A stretch of 9,545 bases of DNA from Verrucomicrobiota bacterium (GCA_030916665.1 JAUPWC010000546.1:1-9545); one strand, 5' to 3'. Positions 1 through 5,860 are shown, numbered from the stretch's first letter. The notes: a model not told the origin generated them from the letters alone. Translations and numbers: made by a program.

Positions 1-956
1 CCCGCCTCGGCGTGATCGAGCAGAGCCGCCGCCACACCGCCATCGCGTCGCTCCTGCGCATTCCGCACCTCGTCGTCGCCGTCAACAAGATGGACCTCGT
101 GGACTGGAGCGAGGCGCGCTTCAACGAGATCCGCGCCCAGTTCGAGGAGTTCCTGCCCCGCCTCGACATCAAGGACGTGAAGTTCATCCCGCTCTGCGCG
201 CTCAACGGCGACAACGTCGTCGAGCCCTCGAAGCACACGCCCTGGTATGCCGGCCCCACCCTGCTCGCTCACCTCGAGACCGTCCATATCGCGAGCGACC
301 ACAACCTGAACGGCTTCCGCCTGCCCGTGCAGTGGGTCAACCGTCCGAACAACCCCACCGACCAGCGTCTCCATGACTTCCGCGGCTTCAGCGGCCAGAT
401 CGCCGGCGGCATCGTCAAGGTCGGCCAGAAGGTCATGGCCCTGCCCGGCGGCGTGGTCTCCACCGTGAAGGAGATCCACACCTACAACGGTTCCGTGGAC
501 GAGGCTTTCTGCCCGCAGTCCGTGTCGGTCGTGCTCGAGCACGACGTGGACGTGAGCCGTGGCAGCATGCTCGTCGGCCTCGACGCCCTGCCCGGCGGCG
601 CCACCGAGCTGCACGCCAAGGTCTGCTGGATGCACCCGCGTGCCCTTCAGCGCGGCAAGAAATACTTCCTCAAGCACACGACGAGCACCGTGCAGGCGAT
701 CGTCACCGAGATCGAGAGCCGCCTCGACATGGAGACCCTCGAGGCCAATCCCGCCCCCGCCGAGCTGGCGATGAACGACCTCGGCGAGATCCGCATCCGC
801 ACCGCCAAGCCGCTCTTCTACGACGGTTACGCCACCAACCGTCTCACCGGCTCCTTCATCCTGATCGAGCAGGGCACCAATGCCACCGTCGCCGCCGGCA
901 TGCTGCTGGCTCCCACCGAGCTCGTGCGGCCCGAAAACACCGACTACGCGATCTGA
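1..956 (+). CDS. cysN: Sulfate adenylyltransferase subunit 1 (CysN), 3' part
   Basis: The gene starts before the window; the reading frame is open from base 3. CysN is the GTPase subunit that drives ATP sulfurylase (with CysD) to make adenosine 5'-phosphosulfate in cytoplasmic sulfate assimilation. Visible are the QSRRH stretch after switch II, the G4 motif NKMDLV (about 89-106), the GDNVV and PWY.GPTLL segment that ends the G domain, and then two EF-Tu-like beta domains beginning near LPVQWVNRP and ELHAKVCW. The frame ends shortly after the conserved NATVAAGM block, so there is no C-terminal APS kinase (CysC) domain: this is CysN, not the CysNC fusion. An Rrf2 regulator begins 29 bases downstream on the same strand. 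The P-loop and switch I lie outside the window and cannot be checked. Confidence 0.95.
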   Translation, partial: RLGVIEQSRRHTAIASLLRIPHLVVAVNKMDLVDWSEARFNEIRAQFEEFLPRLDIKDVKFIPLCALNGDNVVEPSKHTPWYAGPTLLAHLETVHIASDHNLNGFRLPVQWVNRPNNPTDQRLHDFRGFSGQIAGGIVKVGQKVMALPGGVVSTVKEIHTYNGSVDEAFCPQSVSVVLEHDVDVSRGSMLVGLDALPGGATELHAKVCWMHPRALQRGKKYFLKHTTSTVQAIVTEIESRLDMETLEANPAPAELAMNDLGEIRIRTAKPLFYDGYATNRLTGSFILIEQGTNATVAAGMLLAPTELVRPENTDYAI

Positions 957-985
957 CGCCGCTCCTACAGCAAACCCCCTATCCC

Positions 986-1399
986 GTGAAGATCTCCGTC
1001 AAAGTCGATTATGCCTGCCGCGTGATGGCCGAGCTCGCACGCTTGGAAAGCTCGGGCGAGCTGGCGCAGATCGACCACCTCGCGCGCACCGAGGCGGTGC
1101 CCGCGAACTTTCTGGCGCAGATCCTCGGCAAACTCCGCACGCACGGCCTCATCACCAGCCGCCGCGGCAACCTCGGCGGCTACCGCCTCGCGCGTGCGCC
1201 GGAGGAAATTTCGCTCCACGACATCATGCTCGCCGTGGAGGGGGAATTTCTCGGCCTCAGCGGCAACTTCGCCGGCCAGAGCGGCCGCCGCCTCAAGCAG
1301 GTCTGGCACGAAGTGCGCGACAGCCTCGCCACCAAGCTCAAGAGCTACACCCTCGACCAGCTCGCCACCAAAGCGCCCGGCGAGATGTATTACATCTGA
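986..1399 (+). CDS. Rrf2-family transcriptional regulator, CymR-like
   Basis: This is a 137-residue DNA-binding protein with a GTG start and the MKIS N-terminus common in the family. The winged helix-turn-helix lies at about residues 28-50, and the wing has the family pattern RRGNLGGYRLAR (59-70). Rrf2 proteins of the IscR/NsrR type carry three Fe-S cysteines between roughly residues 90 and 110. Here that segment (AVEGEFLGLSGNFAGQSG) has none, and Cys11 is the only cysteine in the protein. The C-terminus ends GEMYYI, close to the MFYI end of Bacillus CymR, the cluster-free repressor of cysteine metabolism. Its position 29 bases after cysN supports a role in controlling sulfate or cysteine genes, but that role is inferred. 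No Shine-Dalgarno sequence precedes the start. Confidence 0.9.
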   Translation: MKISVKVDYACRVMAELARLESSGELAQIDHLARTEAVPANFLAQILGKLRTHGLITSRRGNLGGYRLARAPEEISLHDIMLAVEGEFLGLSGNFAGQSGRRLKQVWHEVRDSLATKLKSYTLDQLATKAPGEMYYI

Positions 1400-1456
1400 G
1401 CCGAGAACGGGTTTTTCGTGGTGGCGGCCTGCCGGCGCCGCCCCACAGATTTCCGC

Positions 1457-1939
1457 ATGCCCGAATCCACGCCGTTCTCGCACCGCGCCATTCCATTGCT
1501 GATCACTGCGGCGCTGCTGCTGTTCGGCACAGGCGTGTTCTTCCCTTTTTTCAAGGTCACCAAGTTCTGGCTCTTCCACGACGGCATCTCCGTCGTGGGT
1601 GGCATTTTCACCCTTTTCCGCGAGGGCGAGTATTTCCTCTTCACGATCCTCACGTTGTTCACGCTGGTCTTCCCCTGCGTGAAGCTCGGCCTGCTGGCCG
1701 TCATCTGGCTGGAGCGGGAGCACGACCTGGCGCGCGTCCGCCGCCTGCACGGCTGGGTCGAGTCGCTCGGCAAATGGTCGATGCTCGACGTGTTCGTCGT
1801 CGCCATCCTGATCGTCGCGATGAAATCCGCCGCCGTGGCCGAGATCCGCATCGGCTTTGGCCTCTACCTCTTCACGTTTTCCGTGATCGCCACCCAGTTC
1901 GCCTCCGCCTGGGTGGCCAAACATCTGCGGCAAAAATAA
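1457..1939 (+). CDS. PqiA-like single-domain inner-membrane protein
   Basis: This is a 160-residue membrane protein of the paraquat-inducible protein A family. Four hydrophobic segments are visible at about residues 11-30, 58-83, 107-123 and 131-150. Family signatures are the FPFFKV segment, SVVGGIFTLFREGEYFLF (45-62), the FPCVKL helix, and the conserved W..LDVF..A block (107-118). Enterobacterial PqiA has two tandem domains, each with an N-terminal zinc-ribbon CxxC. This protein has one domain and no CxxC pair. No MCE (PqiB) or PqiC partner lies next to it. The ATG at 1457 is chosen because the upstream in-frame GTG (1418) would add an Arg-rich stretch unlike the family. It may be co-transcribed with the Rrf2 gene 57 bases upstream. 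The function of single-domain versions is not established; lipid or envelope homeostasis is a guess from the family. Confidence 0.85.
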   Translation: MPESTPFSHRAIPLLITAALLLFGTGVFFPFFKVTKFWLFHDGISVVGGIFTLFREGEYFLFTILTLFTLVFPCVKLGLLAVIWLEREHDLARVRRLHGWVESLGKWSMLDVFVVAILIVAMKSAAVAEIRIGFGLYLFTFSVIATQFASAWVAKHLRQK

Positions 1940-1970
1940 GGGGCCGCGGCGCACCCCTGCGCCGCGGCCC
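1931..1970 (-). terminator. Rho-independent terminator of the minus-strand barrel gene
   Basis: A perfect 13-bp GC stem (1941-1953 pairs with 1958-1970, arm gggccgcggcgca) closes a four-base loop. Read on the minus strand it is followed directly by CTTATTTTTG (1940-1931), a U-rich tail, and it lies 50 bases after the stop codon of the outer-membrane protein gene. On the plus strand the hairpin follows the pqiA-like stop but has no T run, so it fits the minus direction better. The T tract is the complement of the last codons of the pqiA-like gene. Confidence 0.7.
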
Positions 1971-2020
1971 ATTGCACACACTTTCAGTATCCGCCCTGCG
2001 GCGGACTCCCCTCTGGGAAA

Positions 2021-2674
2021 TCAGAAGCGGAAGTTTGTTCCGACGGTGAACGCGGTATTTTTGTCGTCGTCCACCTCGAAGCCGGCGGTCACCGCCCAGA
2101 GGCTGTCGATCCAGTAGCTGCCGCGCGCGCCGAAATTGAACGCGCCGCTGCCGGCCAAGTCGGGCGCGTCCGCGTAGCGCACGTAGGGCGTCACGGTGGC
2201 GCGGGCCGACACCCGGAGCTCGGCACCGATGCCGAGCGACCAGACGAAGGAGTCGTCGCTGTCGCCGGCGAGGCGGCTCCGGGCGTAACCGACACCGGCC
2301 TCGGCGAAGGGCTTGCCCCAGGCGTAGCTGCGGCTGAAGGCGCGGACGGCGGCGGACAGCACCTGCTGCTTCACGCGGGAGCCGGCGATGTTGCCGGTCT
2401 GCGAGTATTCATAGCCAAACACGCCGTCGATGTTTTCGGCGAGGGGCTGGTTGACCTCGAACGCGTAGCTGTCGGCGTGCACCGACGTGCCGTCGAGATT
2501 GATGTAGCTGTAGGTCAGCGTACCGTAGGTCTGCCCGAGCAGGGTGAAGTCGCCGGCGGCCGGCGCGGTCTGGTCGGCGGGCGGCACGCTGTCGTCGGCT
2601 CGCGCCACGGTGGCGAGGCCGGCCGCGAGGGCTGCCGTCAGGAGGAGGTGCTTGAGGGTATTGGTCTGTTTCAT
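2021..2674 (-). CDS. Outer-membrane beta-barrel protein
   Basis: This is a 217-residue exported protein of unknown specific function. Residues 1-26 form a signal peptide (charged KQTNTLKH, hydrophobic LLLTAALAAGLATV, cleavage after ARA). The rest alternates polar and hydrophobic or aromatic residues in strands separated by turns, for example GTLTYSYINLDG, FAEAGVGYARSRLAG, VTPYVRYAD and FNFGARGSYWI, and it ends in FRF. A terminal Phe is the usual assembly signal for BAM-inserted barrels. The size suits an 8-stranded OmpA/OmpX-like barrel. The start at 2674 is preferred over an in-frame ATG at 2722 because it places the signal peptide at the N-terminus. It is divergent from the peroxiredoxin gene and has its own terminator. 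No family name can be assigned with confidence. Confidence 0.8.
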   Translation of the reverse strand: MKQTNTLKHLLLTAALAAGLATVARADDSVPPADQTAPAAGDFTLLGQTYGTLTYSYINLDGTSVHADSYAFEVNQPLAENIDGVFGYEYSQTGNIAGSRVKQQVLSAAVRAFSRSYAWGKPFAEAGVGYARSRLAGDSDDSFVWSLGIGAELRVSARATVTPYVRYADAPDLAGSGAFNFGARGSYWIDSLWAVTAGFEVDDDKNTAFTVGTNFRF

Positions 2675-2768
2675 GGTGGTGTTGGTTGGTAGTGCCGTCC
2701 GCACATGGGTCGCGAGCGACACCCCCCAGAAACACCAAGCGGGCGGCGCGGTTCCTTCGGAGGGGTTT

Positions 2769-2848
2769 TTGGCAAAATTTTAGCTGGGAACCCGGAACCT
2801 GGCGCCGTTCTTTCTGTCCCGCGGCGGTTTTTCGTGAAAATTTGCCAA
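2769..2848. repeat. Inverted repeat in the divergent barrel/peroxiredoxin promoter region
   Basis: TTGGCAAAATTTT at 2769-2781 is mirrored by AAAATTTGCCAA at 2837-2848, identical except for one extra A, with 55 bases between. These AT-rich arms stand out in GC-rich DNA. Each arm carries TTGCCA in the outward direction, and the right one overlaps the proposed -35 element of the peroxiredoxin gene. The pair could be a two-site operator or paired -35 regions. The remaining 204-base intergenic sequence (2675-2878) shows no ORF. Confidence 0.4.
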
Positions 2849-2869
2849 TCCGCGGCGCGTGGCTAGCCT
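2842..2869 (+). promoter_or_regulatory. Candidate promoter of the peroxiredoxin gene
   Basis: A TTGCCA element (2842-2847) is followed after 16 bases by TAGCCT (2864-2869). Transcription would begin about 6-8 bases later, at or within a few bases of the ATG at 2879, implying a leaderless or almost leaderless mRNA. This agrees with the absence of a ribosome binding site. The block TAGCCTCTGCGTTCCATG resembles two other intergenic sites in the window. Confidence 0.45.
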
Positions 2870-2878
2870 CTGCGTTCC

Positions 2879-3394
2879 ATGAAACCCCTACGCTCTTTCC
2901 TCATGCTCTCCGCCCTGCTCGCCCTCTGGAACTCCGCCTTCGCCGACTCGCTCGCGGTCGGCGCCGACGCCCCGGTCGTAGCCGCCGTCACCGACTCGGG
3001 CGAGACGCTCAACCTCGGCGACGTCTATGCGAAGAACACCTACACCGTCGTGTGGTTCTACCCCAAGGCGCTGACCGGCGGCTGCACCAAGCAGGGTTGC
3101 TCGCTCCGCGATGCCAGTGCCGAACTCACCAAACGCGGCGCCGCCGTCGTCGGCGTGAGCACCGACGGCGTCGAGGCGCAGAAAAAGTTCAAGGAGACCA
3201 ACAATTTTCCCTTCCCGCTGCTGGCGGACACCGAGAAGAAGGTCGTGAAGGCCTTCGGCCAGAGCGCCATGATGTTCGCCTCGCGCGAGTGTTACGTCAT
3301 CAAGGGCGGCAAGATCGTTTACAAGGACACCGGCGTGACCGACAAGCAGGCCGAAAACGTCCTCGCCTTCATTGACCGCGACAAGAAGGGCTGA
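2879..3394 (+). CDS. Exported PrxQ/Bcp-type peroxiredoxin
   Basis: This is a 171-residue thiol peroxidase predicted to act in the periplasm. A signal peptide is clear (MKPLRSF, hydrophobic LMLSALLALW, cleavage after AFA at 22). The thioredoxin-like fold carries the active-site segment WFYPKALTGGCTKQGCSLRD: peroxidatic Cys69 and, five residues on, Cys74 as the likely resolving cysteine of the atypical 2-Cys PrxQ class, which reduces H2O2 and organic hydroperoxides. The usual TPGCT is TGGCT here. Arg136 in FASRECYVI fits the conserved arginine region, and Cys138 next to it is an extra cysteine. The catalytic Pro62 and Thr66 are present. It is divergent from the barrel gene and convergent with the transporter gene. 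The electron donor is unknown; no thioredoxin or DsbD-like gene is next to it. Confidence 0.9.
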   Translation: MKPLRSFLMLSALLALWNSAFADSLAVGADAPVVAAVTDSGETLNLGDVYAKNTYTVVWFYPKALTGGCTKQGCSLRDASAELTKRGAAVVGVSTDGVEAQKKFKETNNFPFPLLADTEKKVVKAFGQSAMMFASRECYVIKGGKIVYKDTGVTDKQAENVLAFIDRDKKG

Positions 3395-3425
3395 ACGGGC
3401 GAGTCGTATGTGCGGTCTATGGAGT

Positions 3426-3439
3426 CGGCGCTTGCGCCG
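3426..3439. terminator. Weak hairpin between convergent genes
   Basis: CGGCG-CTTG-CGCCG forms a 5-bp stem with a 4-base loop. It lies between the peroxiredoxin stop (3394) and the stop of the minus-strand transporter (3443). There is no T run on either side, so termination is only suggested by position. Confidence 0.2.
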
Positions 3440-3442
3440 GGT

Positions 3443-4465
3443 TCATCCTTTCTCCCGCGCCCAGCGGCCCGCCAGCAGGCCGTTGAAGAAGAGCTGCACC
3501 GGGTGATAAAACATGATCGGCAGCAAAATCAGCGGCAAGTCCGCCCGTTCGCCGAAAATCAGCACCGCCAGCGGCACGCCCATCGCGAGCGTCTTCTTCA
3601 CCGAGCAAAAATAGGCGGTGATGCGGTCCTCGCGGCCGAGCCGCAGCCACCGGCACGTCGCGAAGACGAGCCCCGACATCACGCCGAACAGGCCGACCGT
3701 CACGCCCAGCACCTGCAGGGTCAGCGTGAGGCCATGCATGGCCCAGATGCGCTCCTGCACGGAATCGCAGAACGCGGTATAGACGATGAAGAGGATGACG
3801 GTGTTGCTGATCCGCGCGACCCAGGCCTTGCGCGCGTCGATCCACGCGGCCAGCCGCGGACGCAACAGCATGCCGAGCGCGAAGGGCACGAGCGTGAGCA
3901 GCGTGATCTTGAGAAGCAGGGGCCCGATCGGGCCGGACTGACCGGTGCGGTTCATCAGCAGCTGCACCAGCAGCGGGGTGGCGATCACGCCGACGATGTT
4001 TGAGAGCGCGGCGTTGAAGAGCGCACCGGCCGTGTTGCCGCGAGCGACCGCCGTCAGCACGACCGACGTCGAGATCGTCGAGGGCAGCACGCAGAGGTAG
4101 AGAAATCCCTGCCGGATCGCCTCGGGCTGGCCCGGCCAGAAAATCGCGGTCAGGGCGTTGAGCGCGAGTCCGGCGAGCGGGAAGATCCCGAACGTGTAGC
4201 CCTGGATCAGCCCGTGCAGCCGCCAGTTGCCGGCGCCGCTTTTGATCTTCTCCACGGCGAGCGACAATCCTTGCAGGAAGAGGATCAGCGCGATGCCGCC
4301 GTTGTTCACGATGTCCGGCTGCAAGGCCCCGCCGCGTGCGCCCGGTTCGGGAATCAAAAAGGCCAGCAGGACCGCGCCGACCAGCCCGAGCAGGAAGCCA
4401 TGGTTGCGCCACCAGGGCAGCGACACGGACGCGGGGTTGGGGCCGGACGGGGACGGCGCGCTCAT
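3443..4465 (-). CDS. SBF-like (YfeH-type) bile acid:sodium symporter family transporter
   Basis: This is a 340-residue integral inner-membrane protein with about ten hydrophobic segments. It matches the SBF-like family that includes E. coli YfeH: WWRNHGFLLGLVGAVLLAFLIP at the N-terminus, a first-repeat segment NNGGIALILFLQGLSL, the conserved FLYLCVLPSTISTSVVLTAVARGNTAGALFNAALSN crossover region, IVYTAFCDSV, and SVKKTLAMGVPLAVLIFG, the second-repeat crossover. These proteins have the ASBT transporter fold. Substrates are mostly unknown and the bile-acid name is historical. The start codon overlaps the stop of the upstream kinase-like gene as ATGA (4465-4462), so translation of the two is probably coupled. 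An in-frame start further upstream would read into that gene and is less likely. Confidence 0.9.
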   Translation of the reverse strand: MSAPSPSGPNPASVSLPWWRNHGFLLGLVGAVLLAFLIPEPGARGGALQPDIVNNGGIALILFLQGLSLAVEKIKSGAGNWRLHGLIQGYTFGIFPLAGLALNALTAIFWPGQPEAIRQGFLYLCVLPSTISTSVVLTAVARGNTAGALFNAALSNIVGVIATPLLVQLLMNRTGQSGPIGPLLLKITLLTLVPFALGMLLRPRLAAWIDARKAWVARISNTVILFIVYTAFCDSVQERIWAMHGLTLTLQVLGVTVGLFGVMSGLVFATCRWLRLGREDRITAYFCSVKKTLAMGVPLAVLIFGERADLPLILLPIMFYHPVQLFFNGLLAGRWAREKG

Positions 4466-5394
4466 AGTTCGTCGTCGTTCACCGCCGCGAGGATTTCCGC
4501 GTGCGGATTGTGCCGGGCGCGTTCGATCCAGTCGGCAAACAGCGGCATCACGCCGAGCCATTCCGGCGGCAACGGGGCGGCCACGAGATCGATCACGCGC
4601 CACGAGCCGTCCGCCGCCACGACGATGTTGCGATCGTGCGTGTCGGCCACGAGCCAGGGGTTGCCGTCAAAGAAGGCCAGCCGCGGGTGGTCGCGGTCGG
4701 CGCGCAGAAACCGCGAGGGAATCGGGATGAAGCGCGCCGGGTCGAGCCCCGACACGTCGGTCTGCTCGGGCAGCATGCGGCCGAAGGTCTGTTTCGCCAC
4801 GACCACGCCCTCGGGCGTGATGCCGGCGATCTCCGTCGGCATGCCGATCTGGTGGGTCAGGCGCAGCTTCTCGAAAAGCCGCCGGTAGCTGCCCGGCACC
4901 GCGGTGGCGTGCAGCACCTCGCCCTCCCCGCGGGCGAAGGCGAAGGTCGCCCCCACGTCGCCGCCCTCGCGGAACAGGAAGAATTTATAGACCGAGTCCT
5001 GGGTGTCGGCATAGGCCAGCGCCTCGACTCCGCCACCAATCCGGCGCAGGCGAGCGGTGTTGGACTCAAAGGGGTCCTCCGACTCCGAATCGAAACCGAA
5101 ATCCTCCAGCCGCACCAACGGCAGACACGCCCGGAACCGGCGGATGGCCTCCCCCAGCTCACGCCAGCGTTCCTCCGCCAACTCCAGCAGACCTACTTCG
5201 TCTTCCTGGGCGAGGACGAGGCCGCGGTCCTGATGTGGTGCGAAAGAGCATTCGGCTGCTTTTTCGCCCAGCTGATCGAGCGCCCGAAGTCGTTGCCCGT
5301 GACCGTCCAGAACAGCGGACCATCCTTCCGCGCCGGGGAGGCGGGGGCCTTCGAGGTGGGAGGGGTGTCCGGTGAACGGGTCGGTTGACGGCAT
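4462..5394 (-). CDS. Hypothetical protein with a kinase-like (polyvalent/APH-type) fold
   Basis: This is a 310-residue soluble protein with no signal peptide or membrane segment. I do not recognise a named family. The second half shows kinase-fold landmarks in the right order: a glycine-rich turn GGGVEALAY (120-128), a candidate ATP lysine in VYKFF (Lys137), a hinge-like strand VVVAKQ (197-202), a catalytic-loop-like DTHDRN (Asp251, His253, Asn256; compare D.H..N of aminoglycoside phosphotransferases), and VIDL with a metal-binding Asp269. This pattern resembles kinase domains found in phage-related polyvalent proteins and lone bacterial homologues. Substrate and activity are unknown. The first 110 residues match nothing I know. 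The start at 5394 is chosen because the upstream frame is unlike the rest. It is first in an operon with the SBF-like transporter (4-base overlap), which suggests related roles. Confidence 0.7.
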   Translation of the reverse strand: MPSTDPFTGHPSHLEGPRLPGAEGWSAVLDGHGQRLRALDQLGEKAAECSFAPHQDRGLVLAQEDEVGLLELAEERWRELGEAIRRFRACLPLVRLEDFGFDSESEDPFESNTARLRRIGGGVEALAYADTQDSVYKFFLFREGGDVGATFAFARGEGEVLHATAVPGSYRRLFEKLRLTHQIGMPTEIAGITPEGVVVAKQTFGRMLPEQTDVSGLDPARFIPIPSRFLRADRDHPRLAFFDGNPWLVADTHDRNIVVAADGSWRVIDLVAAPLPPEWLGVMPLFADWIERARHNPHAEILAAVNDDEL

Positions 5395-5429
5395 GACTCG
5401 GCCATGCGCCCAAGGTCGCGATGGCGGCG

Positions 5430-5446
5430 CCTGGACGCAAAAACTA
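5430..5446 (-). promoter_or_regulatory. Candidate -10 region for the kinase/transporter operon
   Basis: On the minus strand TAGTTTTTGCGTCCAGG runs from 5446 to 5430, about 40 bases before the ATG at 5394. It matches the blocks at 2864 and 5516. No good -35 hexamer lies 16-18 bases upstream, so the call rests on similarity and position. Confidence 0.3.
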
Positions 5447-5515
5447 TTTGTGCGCAGGCTGTTCACATCGGAAACGCGAGGCGAGAAAGTAACAGCCCGG
5501 AGCAACGGCCTGTGC

Positions 5516-5531
5516 TAGTTTTGCGCCCATG
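5516..5531 (+). promoter_or_regulatory. Candidate -10 region upstream of the rpmH cluster
   Basis: TAGTTTTGCGCCCATG is almost the same as the block at the peroxiredoxin start and again ends on an ATG. If used, it would give a transcript of about 190 bases before rpmH that starts at or near the small ORF. No convincing -35 is visible at the usual spacing. Confidence 0.3.
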
Positions 5532-5699
5532 ATGAACCAAAAGGCGCGCCGACTTGTCCGCCATAGCGCTTGGGCGACCGCGGAAGCCATGGCGAAGACG
5601 GCCGGGAGCTTGCGCCGGCCGGTTTTCAGGGCATTCAAACCCTGCCACCACCCCCAAAAGCTCTCGCTTGACACCCCCCCTGCCCCCCGGCGAATCTGA
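5529..5699 (+). CDS. Possible small ORF in the rpmH leader (56 aa)
   Basis: A frame opening with tandem ATG codons encodes a basic 56-residue peptide starting MMNQKARRLVRHSAW and ending in APRRI, with its stop 21 bases before rpmH. It begins exactly at the end of the TAG-TGCG block at 5516. Third positions are less G/C-biased (about three quarters) than in neighbouring genes, and the sequence matches no family I know. It could be a leader peptide, a small gene or chance. Confidence 0.2.
   Translation: MMNQKARRLVRHSAWATAEAMAKTAGSLRRPVFRAFKPCHHPQKLSLDTPPAPRRI
5668..5697 (+). promoter_or_regulatory. Alternative rpmH-proximal promoter
   Basis: A perfect TTGACA (5668-5673) is followed after 18 bases by GAATCT (5692-5697), a poor -10 that keeps only the second and last consensus bases. 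It would start transcription about 15-20 bases before rpmH. It is the only consensus -35 noted in this intergenic region. Confidence 0.3.
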
Positions 5700-5720
5700 C
5701 CCTCTTTTTGCCATAAAACC

Positions 5721-5858
5721 ATGAAGCCTACATTCCGCCCGCACCGCAAGAAACGCGCCCGCAAGATCGGTTATCGTGCCCGCAAGGCCACCCGCGGCGG
5801 CCGCAAAGTCCTCGCCGCCCGCCGTCGCAAAGGCCGCAAGCGCCTGACCGTCGTCTGA
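5721..5858 (+). CDS. rpmH: 50S ribosomal protein L34
   Basis: This is a 45-residue, very basic protein of the large ribosomal subunit. The family pattern is clear throughout: [20 protein letters not shown], then [20 protein letters not shown], then the RLTVV end. The length is normal for L34. It is the first gene of the conserved rpmH-rnpA-yidD-yidC cluster, and its TGA is separated from the rnpA ATG by only two bases. The start context (cataaaaccATG) has no Shine-Dalgarno sequence. Expression may come from promoter elements at 5516 or 5668. Confidence 0.97.
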   Translation: MKPTFRPHRKKRARKIGYRARKATRGGRKVLAARRRKGRKRLTVV

Positions 5859-5860
5859 TC

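Larger units (their letters stand above)
5395..5720. other. Intergenic region between the kinase-like gene and rpmH
   Basis: These 326 bases hold the divergent control regions of the minus-strand kinase/transporter operon and the rpmH cluster. Two outward-facing TAG-Y-TGCG blocks lie 70 bases apart (5446 on minus, 5516 on plus). A 56-codon ORF (5529-5699) follows the plus-strand block. The last 80 bases (5641-5720) are strongly C-rich and G-poor (39 C, 10 G). I see no RNA gene, no convincing DnaA box cluster and no riboswitch-like fold. Confidence 0.6.

Noticed and set aside
965..1981. Long minus-strand frame opposite the Rrf2 and pqiA-like genes
   Set aside because: It is low-complexity Glu/Gly/Ala sequence with no domain; the plus-strand frames match known families.
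1990..2005. Small hairpin TCCGCC-CTGC-GGCGGA before the barrel gene stop
   Set aside because: It is short with no T run, and the 1941-1970 hairpin is a far better terminator; such stems are expected by chance in GC-rich DNA.
880..2049. 389-residue plus-strand frame through the cysN end, Rrf2 and pqiA genes
   Set aside because: It is Arg/Pro/His-rich and overlaps three recognisable genes in another frame.
3410..4003. Plus-strand frame opposite the transporter
   Set aside because: It is Gln/His/Arg-rich shadow sequence; the minus strand encodes a clear SBF-like transporter.
4501..5388. Plus-strand 295-residue frame opposite the kinase-like gene
   Set aside because: The minus-strand frame has ordered kinase motifs and couples to the transporter by ATGA; the plus frame has no recognisable domain.
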